From Trichobilharzia szidati (lineage: Eukaryota; Platyhelminthes; Trematoda; Strigeidida; Schistosomatidae), in the NCBI GenBank assembly GCA_944472155.2, contig OX235273.1:9893204-9957203 (forward strand): 64,000 nt of DNA. The letters run 5' to 3'. The notes beneath the pieces were generated by a model. The model was given only the letters and a program-made list of their open reading frames with translations, searched no databases and was not told where the DNA came from. Both the position numbers and the translations under genes were made by a program. Of this stretch, positions 41,831-51,971 are shown one piece after another. Each line of letters begins with the position of its first letter. Position 1 is the first letter of the stretch.

Positions 41831-42180
41831 CAAAATATGTCTACGGTGGCAGTTACATTTGGAGAACAGAAAGAAGAAGAGCACAGCTTCCATTTTCTAA
41901 GCATTTACTGAAAAGCCTATATTTCAAGGTTAAAACCCTCCTTCAATAATGCTTTTATCAGACTTCTTATTGATATGCGTCATTCAGTGGACACCCTGAA
42001 ATCCTTTAAAATTATCAACAGACGAGAATAGTTCAATTCTTTGATTAGGCATTTACAAAAGTCATACAGTGAGTCCTAAGCGTGATTGTGTAGACTGAAT
42101 TCTAACAGTCAAGTTGATTTCAACAGCTGGAAGCCTACCTTCAGAAAAATAGGATAGGAAATATTCGCACTTCTAACTGG
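41831..42180 (+). pseudogene. PLE-1 scrap
   Basis: The plus strand reads STVAVTFGEQKEEE (a decayed GIY-YIG YVGRTEW-like segment), AYISRLKPSFNNAFI and DTLKSFKIINRRE, matching the order at 25010-25190. Strongly decayed. Confidence 0.55.
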
Positions 42181-42655
42181 ATTGACATGACATTTTCTTT
42201 CCTAAATGTCACGCTTGCAGAAAGCGATTACTCTAACTGATTTACTGAAAAAAATCATGAAAGATAAGTCATCTAAGCCGGTCACTTATACACACTTCAA
42301 TTTCAGCAGCCTGCTTAAAACTTGGACTACCGAAAACCTCCATCAATAATTCCTCTTATTCAGTTTGCTTAAATTTAATAAAAATGACCTCTAATATGAG
42401 TATTATTCACTCTGGCGAGTATTTAAACCATTTACAACCTGCTCATTAGCAGGTTTCTATTAAATCTGAGGAAAAGCATTATCCTTGATGGATGGCAACT
42501 TATCCGAATACATAACATGGTTGTTCCTGAATAGTGTCCCTCGTTGAACTTTTCACAATTAGCATTCAACAAAATATGTATTTCTCGAAGGAGACAAAAG
42601 AGAAGTATCATAAGGGATCAGTTTGCGCTTTCGGTCAGATGACACTCACACGATC
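42181..42655. other. Unassigned, possible PLE sequence
   Basis: No intact frame. Position just before the PLE inverted termini suggests it belongs to the same element. Confidence 0.3.
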
Positions 42656-42710
42656 TACTGTCAGTTAGTGCTTCTCATGTGGTTGTATCATCTGAGCTGG
42701 ATAGTTAATT

Positions 42711-42752
42711 TGCGGAGCTTTCATCACCCTACTAGATGACATCTTCAGCGCA
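42711..42752 (-). ncRNA. Candidate hammerhead ribozyme, PLE left arm
   Basis: Minus strand: TGCG, CTGAAGA, TG, TCATC/GGTGA stem II, T, GAAA, GCTC, CGCA. TGCG/CGCA make stem I. Every core residue fits the consensus. Stem III would be a single A-U pair, the minimal type reported for PLE hammerheads. Confidence 0.65.
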
Positions 42753-43046
42753 TACTTCAATTTGAAATGAGCTTTTAGGTTTGTCCACGAGTTTATTAAT
42801 CATCTCTCCCGGTGACCTTGGACGTGATTGGTTGTTTTTGTATGTTTTCACACCTTATAAGATAAGAAAGAAACCTCACACACAAAGGGTCAAAGTTCAA
42901 GTCAAAGAAACAATCAGTTCCAATACAAGTAGCCTGGAGGGTGTGTGAAAACACACAAAAACAACCAATCACGTCCAAGGTCATCAGGAGGGATGATTAA
43001 TAAACTCGTGGAGAAATCTAAAAGCTCACGTCCACAAACTGAAGTG

Positions 43047-43088
43047 TGCGCTGAAGATGTCACCTAGTGGGGTGATGAAAGATTCGCA
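43047..43088 (+). ncRNA. Candidate hammerhead ribozyme, PLE right arm
   Basis: Plus strand: TGCG (43047-43050), CTGAAGA (43051-43057), stem II TCACC/GGTGA, GAAA (43077-43080), GATT, CGCA (43085-43088). Core intact. Same layout as the left arm, with a T-G to C-G change in stem II that keeps pairing. Confidence 0.65.
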
Positions 43089-43224
43089 AATTAACTATCC
43101 AGCTCGGAGAACACAACAACAACAAAATCATCCACCTGAGCTACAAATCTTCTCTATCATATCCAGTTAGTGCTTTATTTGAAGTTCTTAGACGAAAAGA
43201 AAAAATCATGCAATAATCTCCGTT

Positions 43225-43330
43225 TAAAGTTTTGTTCACTGTTCAGAATAAAGCTGCTATTATTATTATTCCAAATTTGAAATGTGATAAAGCTTCAGAT
43301 ATACTCAAAAACCGTCTTTCTAAATCAGTC
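43225..43330 (+). pseudogene. PLE scrap
   Basis: CAAATTTGAAATGTGATAAA then ATACTCAAAAACCGTCTT resembles the FNGDISAETLKNRL segment of the PLE frame at 54387-55256 (ILKNRLSKS in one frame). Confidence 0.5.
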
Positions 43331-43529
43331 AGTTAGAATTTTTTTGTGGTAAAATCCTACTTGACCTCCTACACCAGCCATAAACTGTTCTGCATCTCTG
43401 CTACAGATGAGCTCCTTCGTCTGGTCACCTTCGTGTGAATCTATCAGTTCAACTGCTGATGTGAAGCAAAATACATTGGCCATAGCCAAATAATGCTTTT
43501 CACACGAATATAAGGACATATTTTAGCAT
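43331..43529. other. Short unassigned spacer
   Basis: No feature recognised. Confidence 0.35.
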
Positions 43530-44398
43530 TGTTTTGCTAGGCAGGAAACCAGAGAGCACTGAAAGCTGTTTAGTCCAAGTTCGGGACCCTTCAGCACTGG
43601 CCATCTCCCAGGGGTTCAAAGCCACGACATTCTGGTTACAAAGCGAGACAGTAGACCAATATAATGGCTCAGGAATTCCAGTCTTTGCCAATTCCCTATA
43701 ATATGTAGTGCAAGCACAAGCCGATGTCATTGGTGAATACCCTTACCTGACTTGGTGAACCCCACTCGTCAGAAATCTTTCTATATAGAGCCAGTCACTA
43801 GTGGGTATCAGGTTAATTTTCAAATCTAAGTATTAGTTTGCAGTGATTTGATTGATTTCAAGTTTTCATCACGAACCGACATTGGTTAGAGAACCATTGG
43901 AAAAGCAAAAGTGAGTAATGGACAGTTGTTTCGTCCCAGGCTAGGGCTCTTCATCAGTACGCGTCCATCGCAGGGTTTCTAACTTAGAATATATATCTGA
44001 TGCTCAATAGCGACTGACCCTAATCGAGTAGATAGTTACTTGGGTTCTAGTGGGAAATCGTGACCAGTGGGTTACGGCAGGCCAGGAGTGAGAATAAATA
44101 CTCGCCAGCGATGACATTGGTTAATGGTCACGCTATATCTTGAACTGGCAGCAGATGGAATTCATGGCCTGGCCATTGGGTAGTCAGGTCCCGGTGGCTT
44201 GATGGTCCACGAGCTCCCCTTATAACTGAGAGATCCTGCGTTCAATCCACAGTGGATGGGCACTGATTAAATGTCCCACACAAAGACAAAGCGGCTGTCA
44301 AGTACTAGCTGTGCTGGTTTTCCAATGGTTCTCCAACTTATGTCAAGTCATGATCGAACGCGTAATCAGTCGAATCATTGCAAACCACCACTTAAATA
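43530..44398. repeat. SINE-H multimer, palindromic
   Basis: A minus-strand unit at 43530-43850, the start of a second minus unit in tandem (43850-43985), then a plus-strand unit (43986-44398) running through body, head (CGGTGGCTTGATGGTCCACG, 44194-44213), hammerhead-like relic and tail. The minus motif at about 43917-43963 has ATGAAGA (position 3 changed) with stem I, stem II and GAAA kept. Other motifs are more decayed. Confidence 0.82.
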
Positions 44399-44509
44399 TT
44401 GTGCCTGTCATGTCTTCTGGAAGACTACCGAATAGCCAAGAGACAGATCGATAAAGCTGTGAAAGGGAGGAGTGAAAGTACCAGACCGAACTATCAACAA
44501 GTCTAGCAG

Positions 44510-44835
44510 TATTTGGTCTGGCGATGTGATGTGATGAAGGTGATGAAGATTCCTGGTGAACACCAACAGCATCAACAACAAAAGATAACAATCAGAATAA
44601 ATGAAAGTAACGTGAAAGAAACAACCTCTTTTACCTACCTACCTGGGAAGCATCGTTTCAACTACCGACAGACGGAACTCACGAGGATATCAAAGCAAGA
44701 ATCGGAAAAGCAAGACAAGCTTTCATTACTCTCAAGTCTGTGTGGAGTTCAGAGAACAGGAAAAAGGTGGAGATGTGTTACCGAAGTCCTATGCATTCCA
44801 CTCTGAACCCCAAGAGAATAATAATAATAATAAAA
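44510..44835 (+). mobile_element. RTE-B LINE, internally deleted
   Basis: Starts at the KVMKIPGEHQQ block, continues through KITIRINESNVKETTSFTYLPGKHRF (44580-44650), then a deletion joins the KSVWSS region to the terminal block RWRCVTEVLCIPL (44765-44806) with an (AAT)n tail. The open frame 44513-44806 crosses the deletion in frame by chance or shift. Confidence 0.8.
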
Positions 44836-44935
44836 CTTCAATACATAGTTGAGTCACTTCGGTTTCACGTGTTTTGTGTTTGCTTTAATGAAGAACATGA
44901 TGATAGTGGGATGAATACTTGGTATATTTAAGTGT

Positions 44936-45122
44936 TGGTTTGTAGGGATTTGATTAGTTACAGGATTTTCATCATGAGCTGACATCAGCTAAAGAATCAC
45001 TGGAAAACCTGGGAGTAGTGAACAACTGTTTCATCCTAGTTTGGGACTCTTCATCACTACGCACCCACCGCCCAGGACCTTCTGGTTACAAGGCGATGAA
45101 AATCCTGTAACTTGGTACATTT
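44936..45122 (-). repeat. SINE-H copy with rearranged stem I
   Basis: Minus-strand tail and hammerhead-like part, short head piece, and a terminal CGATGAAAATCCTGTAA (plus-strand tail) at 45093-45110, so the copy is palindromic at its ends. Stem I reads GTAGTG/CACTAC instead of the family GTACTG/CAGTAC. Confidence 0.75.
45015..45060 (-). ncRNA. Hammerhead-like motif with compensatory stem I
   Basis: GTAGTG (45055-45060 complement) pairs CACTAC (45015-45020 complement). Core ATGAAGA differs at position 3. Stem II TCCC/GGGA-like and GAAA are present, cleavage triplet GTT. Confidence 0.5.
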
Positions 45123-45534
45123 GTTACTATACACTTCCTAAGTGTTCGAAACCAGGATTAATAGTTAGTCAGTCTGTGGTGTAATCACCCATATGTATTT
45201 CTGTAATTTACTTTCCATCTCAACTATCCTGCAATACTCACACTATACTATACCTCAGGGGTGATTAGAATTCAAGGAATTGCTTGTCTCTTGTACACTT
45301 ACTTATTATCTAGGTAAGTCTAAACAATGTAATCGTGTCTACGAATATCAGGCATTACTGATTACACTGATACAAATATTTTAACTAACATCATATGTCA
45401 TTCATACTGTAAAGTAGTCTAGATGTAGCGTATATTACTGACGAGGTTTTTAAGTAGTATATTGTATGTGTTTGTGGGTGGGTGGCGTCTTCTGCAAGAA
45501 TATTAAATAGCGAAGAGGAGAAATAAAAAAAGTT
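45123..45534. other. Unassigned AT-rich spacer
   Basis: No gene. 45400-45534 shares short blocks with 13660-13800. Confidence 0.35.
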
Positions 45535-46575
45535 ATGAAGAACATTTATTATTATTATTGTTTCCTTCAATTCCTAGAGGAACATAGGCCTTCAGCCGTG
45601 CGTCTCCATTGCGTTCGGTTCTCTGCTAGAGTCTTCACCTGGCTCCAAGTCTACCCACACGCTTTCATCTCCTCTTCACATGACCTCCTCCAAGTCACCC
45701 TTGGACGACCAACTCACCGCTTCCCATTCAGTCGGGTTCCACTCGAGCAATGTCTTGTCTAGTGATGTCACTTGATGCATTGTTTCCTCAGAGTTTGGCC
45801 AGCCAATCCATCTCCATTTCTTCCTGCCAATTTGTTTCACAATTGGTTCCTGGTTGGTTCGTTCCCAGAGGTTCCTATTGCTGATCCTTTCTGGCCATCT
45901 GATCTTGAGTAGTATTGAGCGAAGACAACTGTTAATGAAAGTCTGTAGTTTGTTTGAGATGCTCTTTATGACGCGCAGTGCAAGTCTCTGATCCGTATAG
46001 TAGCACTGACTGACTTCACATTGGAGTTGAAAATTCGGATCTTATTTTTGATGCTGAGAGTTGTTGACCTGCACAGAGACTTGAGAGTAGTGAAAGCTTG
46101 TCTTGCTTTTCCGATTCTTGCTTTGATATCCTCGTCAGTTCCGCCTGCAGTTGAAACGATGCTTCCCAGGTCCGTAGGTAAAAGAGGTAGTTTCTTTCAG
46201 GTTCCTTCCATTTATGCTGATTGTTGTCTGTTGTTGTTGTTCTTGTCCAGTAATCTTCGTTACATCTGTTTTCTCTATGTTCACCTGAAGTCCTTCCTAT
46301 CTTTGATGCTTGTTCTGCCAACTTGTTGCTTGCATATCTTCCAGTTTGTGGGAAATCAGACATATATCATCGGCAAAGTCCAGATCCTTCAAGTTTTTCG
46401 TGTGAGTTGATTTTATGCCTGTTTCCTCATTACCCGCTGTTTGTCGCATTATCCAATCTACTGCGATCAGGAAAATCATTGGCGATAGTAGGCAGTCTTG
46501 TCTTACTCCTGACCTCACTTCGAAGGATTCCGTAAGTTTCCCGTTGTGGATTACTTGGCATGCAGCATTGCCGTG
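45535..46575 (-). mobile_element. RTE-B LINE with RT motifs B and C
   Basis: Minus-strand copy: QVIHNGKLTESFEVRSGVRQD (motif B, Gly of QGCLLSP changed to Asp), CLLSPMIFLIAVDWIMRQTA, LKDLDFADDICLISHKLEDMQ (motif C FADD, about 46360-46390), KMNITEV-like region, EPERNYLFYLRTWEASF, and the terminal WRRTAEGLCSSRN-like block near 45560-45620. The (ATT)n tail is at 45545-45560. Frameshifts and stops present. Confidence 0.85.
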
Positions 46576-46940
46576 TCAGCTCCACGATTACCCGGAGGCT
46601 TTCATCTCATCCTCACATGACCTCCTCCATATCAGCCTCGGATGCTCAAATCACCGTTTCTCACTCGAAGACCTGACGACTGACATCATTCTACAGTTTC
46701 CTCAGAGTGCATCCCATCCTACTCCACTTTTTTCTGGAATTTTGTTTGAGAAATCAACTCTTGGTTGGTTCGTTCCAGGAGTTTCTTGTTGTTAATTCTT
46801 TCTGAATGGCCATTTGACCTTCAATATAGAGCCAGTGAAGTTAGAAGCTGTTGATAAAAGTCTGCAGTAACTTCTTGGACATCCTTTTTTTGTCGCGCGA
46901 AGTTTCTGACACAAATAGAAGAACTGGCTTAACATTAGTT
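46576..46940 (-). mobile_element. RTE-B LINE, second 3' fragment
   Basis: A second minus-strand RTE-B C-terminal segment (CATCTCATCCTCACATGACC, CTTGTTGTTAATTC and TTGATAAAAGTCTGCAG blocks), adjacent to and in the same orientation as the preceding copy, ended by an (AT)n run. Confidence 0.7.
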
Positions 46941-46951
46941 TTGAAAATTGC

Positions 46952-46953
46952 AT

Positions 46954-46998
<45 letters not shown>
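46952..46998. repeat. (AT)n microsatellite
   Basis: About 23 AT units, the longest dinucleotide run in the window. Confidence 0.97.
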
Positions 46999-46999
<1 letters not shown>

Positions 47000-47004
47000 G
47001 TATA

Positions 47005-47875
47005 CGGAATGTGATTGCTAGCCCGGCGCCCAACTTTTCATCTTTACTAGGCTTACTATGAACTTAGCGAGGTTCAGGAGTCTGTCTGTCTGTCTGTTTT
47101 CGACATAGAACTTTTCACATATGTGCACAAGTTCAAGTCGCCACACTCCCTCCATGTAGCACACAAAGCAAGAGAAGAAAGTAGGAGAAATGCATATTAG
47201 AGAAAGTAAACAGAGGTGTGAGACAAAGGAATAGTAATAAAGAAGAACAAAACAGTTTCATTGGAAATCATAAGTCACAAGTAGTGGATGCATCTGCGCC
47301 AGCCAGCCATTGGGAACGATTTTGAGCCACGTCACCAATTGTTTCCAACCATTGGTTTTTACCGTCCCGAGGACCCCAACCAGTCCGGAAGTCTACATCT
47401 TCCTACGTGGCTTAGATTAACTCTTGTGGATTTCATTGACTGGTGCCATGCTTTCGTTTGACCGCAGCTTGCTCTTTTCCAGCCTGACCCTATATCAGCT
47501 AACATTGCCTATCGGTCGAGGAAGGCGATGTCTAGGCATACGTAACACATGTCATAACCATCTCAGTCGATGTAATTTCACAGTTTCGTCTATTGATTTC
47601 CCCTCCTTACCTAGCACTCGACCGATGCCTAACCTCAATATTGCTCACCTTATTATACCACTTCACGCGGGAGATAGAACGCAGACACCTATGATCAAGA
47701 CAGCTAATCTTTTCATGTTTTCTGCTCTCAATGGCCAGGTTTCACAGCCATAAAGGAGGACGGATCAGACTGATGAGCAGTACACACGCCCTTTGGTCGA
47801 TAGGTTCAGGAGTGCATCGGTCAGATGTGGTTAACAAGCACTTTACCTCTGAACCACCGACGCAAAGTGCTATCC
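47005..47875 (-). repeat. SINE-T copy split by RTE-A
   Basis: SINE-T sequence at 47005-47080 (3' part) and 47802-47875 (head, minus strand, tRNA-like CGGTGGTTCAGAGGTAAAG). The join at AGGTTCAGGAG reproduces the usual SINE-T order. Confidence 0.8.
47082..47801 (-). mobile_element. RTE-A LINE nested in SINE-T, 12-bp TSD
   Basis: 720-bp, 5'-truncated. Minus-strand peptides: KMKRLAVLIIGV-like, VSNIEVRHRSSAR, ETVKLHRLRWL, HQSMKSTRVNLSHVGRC. The 3' end with CTGT run is at 47082-47097. Perfect duplication AGGTTCAGGAGT at 47070-47081 and 47802-47813. This is one of the cleanest insertions here and therefore probably young. Confidence 0.92.
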
Positions 47876-47879
47876 AATA

Positions 47880-48450
47880 GACCACTTAGTCACGAATATA
47901 GGATAGCACATGTACTCCATGGGGTTCAAATCCCAAACCTCCCGGTTACAAGGTGAGCTCTTAAAGCATTTAGTCACTTTCAATGAAAGCCACTAGTAGT
48001 AGAGAGTGGAGCTTTTTATACTAGATATAACATTACAAGTTGATTGTGACATAATAAAGAAGGTATGATGACACGAGTTGACGAAGTTGCCTGCATTTCT
48101 AGTGAGAAATCTTGAATAGTGGGGTCCATCGGACTCCGCATGAAAACAAATAGTCGCTAATGACACTGACTGGTGACTGCACTAAAATCGTCAACCGACA
48201 GAAGTTGGAATACATGGACTAAGTGGATGAATGATCTGCGACCTCTCCTTTTAACAACCATAAGGTCGTGGGTTCGAACCCCAGTTGGCCTGACATGCTG
48301 CTGAAGACTCCGCCAAACGACTGGGACGAAGCAACTTGCTGACCAGTATTTTCTGATAGTTATTCAATGCTCCCCTAAATGACATCAATCTGTGACGATA
48401 AAACTTGAAACAAATCAAATTCTTACAATCTAACTCCCTGAGAAACAAGA
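47880..48450. repeat. SINE-H insertion
   Basis: A short minus-strand head piece (47925-47990, B box GGGGTTCAAATCCC) then a plus-strand unit at 48040-48450: body, head with B box GGGTTCGAACCCC (48270-48282) and a hammerhead-like motif 48295-48345. The first box CTGAAGA fits the consensus, but GAAA reads GAAG and the cleavage triplet GAC. Confidence 0.75.
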
Positions 48451-48955
48451 AAAAACCTCCTCAGAGAAGTCACCCAAAAACCTCCCATGAATTCTTTAAA
48501 TTCAGTATCCGAAACATGCATTTATTTCTCTTAATAGTTTTTCTAACTAGTAGTTTTTCCAACTTACTTTCAGTTTAAATAATAGGTGTGTGTTTATGTA
48601 TGTGCATTCACACACCCACGGACCCACGCATTACACGCATTGTGAAAAAAAACTAATCAATATCTATTTTTAAAAGAACAGTCACGTGGTCAATTATTCA
48701 ATCGATAAGCATCATGATAAATGTGATTTTAAATCGATTTTAGATGGGTAGGTAGGTAGGTAGGTAAGTCATTTTAAATTGTATGAATTAGATAGAACTG
48801 TCTGGCTATTATTGTTATTATGACTATTGTTTTGTTTTTGAAATGGTTGACACTGAAAAATCATTGAATACCAGTTAAAATCACTAAAAGCCTTTCTATA
48901 AAAGGGGCTGTTTCACATTTTTATCAACAGTTGTGTGTCTTTTTCGCGCGATAAT
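48451..48955. other. AT-rich spacer
   Basis: No gene. (GGTA)n run at 48747-48766. Confidence 0.45.
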
Positions 48956-49195
48956 GAAAATTAGGTCGCCTATTGGCAAACTACAAGCAGCAACAAATCA
49001 GAAAATAATCGATCGCCCCACCTCCCTCCAACAAATATGTAGAAGAAAAATCAGGATGAATTAGACCTGGATGCACGCTGAAGAAGAGAACGTTAAGAGT
49101 GAGACATCACACGCCGGACAAACTTTCGAAGAGGACCTGGATACGAAACGACGAGTTGGGCATGGAAAAGATCGTGTGTAGAGGAAGTCAAAAGA
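48956..49195 (+). mobile_element. RTE-B LINE 3' fragment, old
   Basis: Blocks resembling NKYVEEKSG, TLKKRT, VRHHTPDK and KRRVGHGKDRV in broken frames. No tail. Confidence 0.55.
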
Positions 49196-49224
49196 TCATA
49201 TCTCTGCAAACCAACACTTGCTAA

Positions 49225-49420
49225 TTAATCTGATGCTCGTAAATGGTTGGAAGCGATCGGCCCCACAGGAAGCCTTGCCTAGACCTAGGTTTCGTACTAG
49301 TTGGCACTCATCAGCCAGCAAGGCGTATCTGCGACCTTGGAGGAACTGACGTTCCTTCTGAGATTCGAACCTGTACCAATCAGAGACGTTAGCACTGAGC
49401 CGTTCGGACTCACTGGCGAC
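49225..49420 (-). repeat. SINE-D copy with intact hammerhead
   Basis: Minus strand: head with A-box-like GGCTCAGTGCTAACG (about 49390-49404) and B box GGTTCGAATCTC (49360-49371), then a hammerhead at 49273-49323 and tail CCTGTGGGGCCGATCGCTTC. Best SINE-D copy in the window. Confidence 0.85.
49273..49323 (-). ncRNA. Candidate hammerhead ribozyme (SINE-D)
   Basis: Minus strand: stem I CCTTGCTGG pairs TAGGCAAGG (six Watson-Crick pairs plus wobble and G-A near the core). Core CTGATGA is exactly canonical. Stem II GTGC/GTAC is closed around CAACTA with one G-T. GAAA is exact, stem III A-C with G-T around CTAG, cleavage triplet GTC. All core requirements are met. Confidence 0.75.
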
Positions 49421-49639
49421 TGGCTCTATAGAAGAAGTTATCTGCAGTTCTCGTGAGAAGTGGTAATCAGAAGGGTCCAACAGGTGTTTACAGGAAACCC
49501 ACGCACATTCATACAGATATTTGGATTTCCGATCATCCCATCCTATGTCAGTAACAATAGGATTGGTGAAATGTTGAAATGACAGAGCACATAAACTAAG
49601 TAGTACTAATGAAAATCTCAGATAGGAAATGAGGCATAT

Positions 49640-50330
49640 AAGAGAAACTTAATAATTACCCTGATAAATTAGTCAGGAAATATGTAAGGAAACGTAAAAG
49701 TAAAATAAATAATGATAGTAGTGATAGTGATAATAATAATAATAATAATGATAACAATGATAATGATAATAATAGTGATAATAATAATAATAATATTAAT
49801 GACGACACCAACAATAAGGAATCTAAATCATCAGTAGTAATTCCATACAAGGAAGGAACCTCGGAGACCTCACGCCGGAGAATTCTTAACAAAGCAGGAA
49901 TAAAAGTGGCTGGCATTCAAACCCACAAACTCAATTCGAAACAAGCTTCGTCGGTTAAAGGATCCTGTAGAGCCCTTAAAACAAAACAATTTATTTTATC
50001 TAATACCCTGCTGTAATGATTGTCAGGTCAAATGCATAGGTCAGAGTAGCAGAACAGAGGCAGTTAGACTAGCTCAACACAAAAATTTAGCAAAATCTAG
50101 ATTGGTTGACCAGAATAAGATAAGAAATCTAGAGAATAGTTCAGCTATAGCACTCACTACATGCAGTTACACACAGCCATACAATAGGCTGGATGGGATA
50201 GGATGACAGTTTTGAAATCTAATGTCACAGGGTGGCGGGAGAGATTGATAACAGAAGCTTTTTTTATCGAATCAACTGCAAACACGTGTAATAGTAATGA
50301 GTCAACTCCTTAATAAAAAAGTTCGTCGCC
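49640..50330 (+). pseudogene. PLE-2 with Asn/Asp-rich linker and GIY-YIG relic
   Basis: Plus-strand frame from about 49671: VRKYVRKRKSKINNDSS, an Asn/Asp-rich stretch from an (AAT)/(GAT) repeat (49710-49805), VVIPYKEGTSETS, NKAGIKV. After a frameshift: NSIRNKLRRLKDP, CNDCQVKCIGQSSRTEAVRL (GIY-YIG), AQHKNLAKSRL, IRNLENSSAIALTTC. Same order as 22190-23090 and 61455-62010. One or two frameshifts and several stops. Confidence 0.8.
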
Positions 50331-51095
50331 AAGTTTTTTGTCTTCTCCTGTTTCACTACTATGACTGAACATTAGAAAAACCTCATTAACCTAATTGAGA
50401 TATCTGTAACTAGAGCTGATATGAGAAGCAAGGCTGAATATTTCAAGTCCAAATAAAATTCAACAACGGAAGGTTTAAAAACCTTAATAAGCATAAAAAA
50501 ATATTAGAAAACCAACCAAACAGAAAAGAACGATTCATCCACTCATCATTCAATCAGTTAATCAATAACTTCTATTGATCGATGCCGAAAAAAATGGGGA
50601 ATGAAACAACTGTTTAAATATATATACACGCACATAAGTATTACAATGGTTCTTTTTTTTCAATTAACGTCAATGTTATCAGAAATAATCCAGGTAATAA
50701 AATTATTCAAATAATCAATAAAAACAAACTTCAGATTGATGATTTAAATTTTAAAGATTAGTATTGATATTACTTTTACATAAAACAAAACATGTTTAAA
50801 CATGTAGAGAATTAATCAATTAGTTGATCGATCGATCAGTCAATCAATCAATCGACTTCAGTTGACTTCTTTCAAAATAAATAAATGAACTGACACGCAA
50901 ATAGGCACACACACAGGTAGAACAGAGACGAAGAGAAACACAGCTAATGTGGAATAGAATGTTTATAGATATAGTTGACAAAGATCATAAAATAATGATT
51001 TTAGTGAATATGATACTACTGAAATTATTTTTTAAAGTAGTATGCAACGATAAATTGTTATTATTTTCAAGTGCTGATTTCACAGGGATTTTATC
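50331..51095. other. AT-rich spacer
   Basis: No supported gene. (ATCG)-type run near 50825-50850. Possibly the degraded remainder of a PLE. Confidence 0.4.
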
Positions 51096-51560
51096 GATTT
51101 TGATTTTTTATCATGAATTTACATCAGTTAAGAGACCACTGTGTGCTGAACAGCTGTTTCTTCCTCCACATTTCGACCTCTTCAGCAGTTAAGCGTTAAT
51201 GAAGCCACTCTTACAGGCGCAGAATCTACTTCTACCCTCAGGTTATAGAGGCGAATTCGTCAACCATTCAGTCACTGGGAAGGGTTTTCTAATTCCTGAA
51301 TATTCACGATATAAGGACCATTGTACTGGGGTCCCAGTGGTAGAATGGCCTATAAGCTCGCTTTTTAACCAGAAGGTTGTGGGTTCGAACAAATCCCGGT
51401 GGGTGAGGCTTACTGCTGATCATTTCATCCAAACTAAGGACGAAGCAGCTGATTGTCCAGTACTCCCTTCATGGTTTTCCAATGGTTATCTAAGTGATAA
51501 CAGCTCGTGCTCAAATCTTTCAGCGACTGAATCCCTGACAAATGACACCTGAAAATCACC
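51096..51560. repeat. SINE-H palindromic insertion
   Basis: A minus-strand tail and decayed hammerhead (51096-51210) join a plus-strand unit (51310-51560) with head GGTCCCAGTGGTAGAATGGC and a hammerhead-like motif 51405-51465. The core CTGATCA differs only at position 8. GAAG replaces GAAA. Stem I TACTG/CAGTA and GTC are kept. Confidence 0.75.
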
Positions 51561-51611
51561 ACCATATTGAGAATGGCTCATAAGTGCTGAACACACAGTG
51601 TCTATAGGTAT

Positions 51612-51971
51612 TCCGTCAGCCTTCGCTGTCTCTGTAATGAAGATCAGATGGCAAACCAGAAAGTCTTAGGAACATGGAACTCTATGACACACCACAGAGA
51701 GCCTACTGTCCACCCAAAGCACAAACCGAAGGAAATGGAGATGCATTGGACACACGCTGAGGACCATCGAGTGGCCTAGCGCGCCAGACCAGCCCTCAAG
51801 TAGAAGCTGAATGGGTAGCGAGCGACAAGTTGGGAAGGATGAGATGACATAAGATGACAGCCCATGGACAACTGTGAAGCCAGCTGAAGTGGACTCTGGA
51901 GAACAGGAGGTGAAATCGAGGTGTGCTTTTATGAAGCCTTATATTCCCCTCAGGACATAAATGTTTTCTAT
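51612..51971 (+). mobile_element. RTE-B LINE 3' fragment with long direct repeats
   Basis: Plus-strand RTE-B C-terminal segment (MKIRWQTRKS, WRCIGHTLR, RGVLLWSLIFPSGH-like, frames broken). An imperfect direct repeat of about 22 bp beginning ACACACAGTGTC lies at 51590-51611 and 51972-51993, a plausible long target duplication. Confidence 0.7.

Larger units (their letters stand above)
42656..43120. mobile_element. PLE inverted terminal arms
   Basis: Left arm (about 42656-42880) is the reverse complement of right arm (about 42890-43110). Shared blocks: GAGCTGGATAGTTAATTTGCG, CATCACC, the CTTCAGCGCATACTTCA block and the GACCTTGGACGTGATTGG block. Each arm carries one hammerhead-like motif (42711-42752 minus, 43047-43088 plus). 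The same end block, CCAGCTCAGAGAACAC-like, follows the PLE frame at 33689-34363, which ties these arms to PLEs. Confidence 0.8.

Noticed and set aside
49656..49916. 86-codon minus frame rich in Leu and Ser
   Set aside because: It is the antisense of the PLE-2 Asn/Asp-coding microsatellite.
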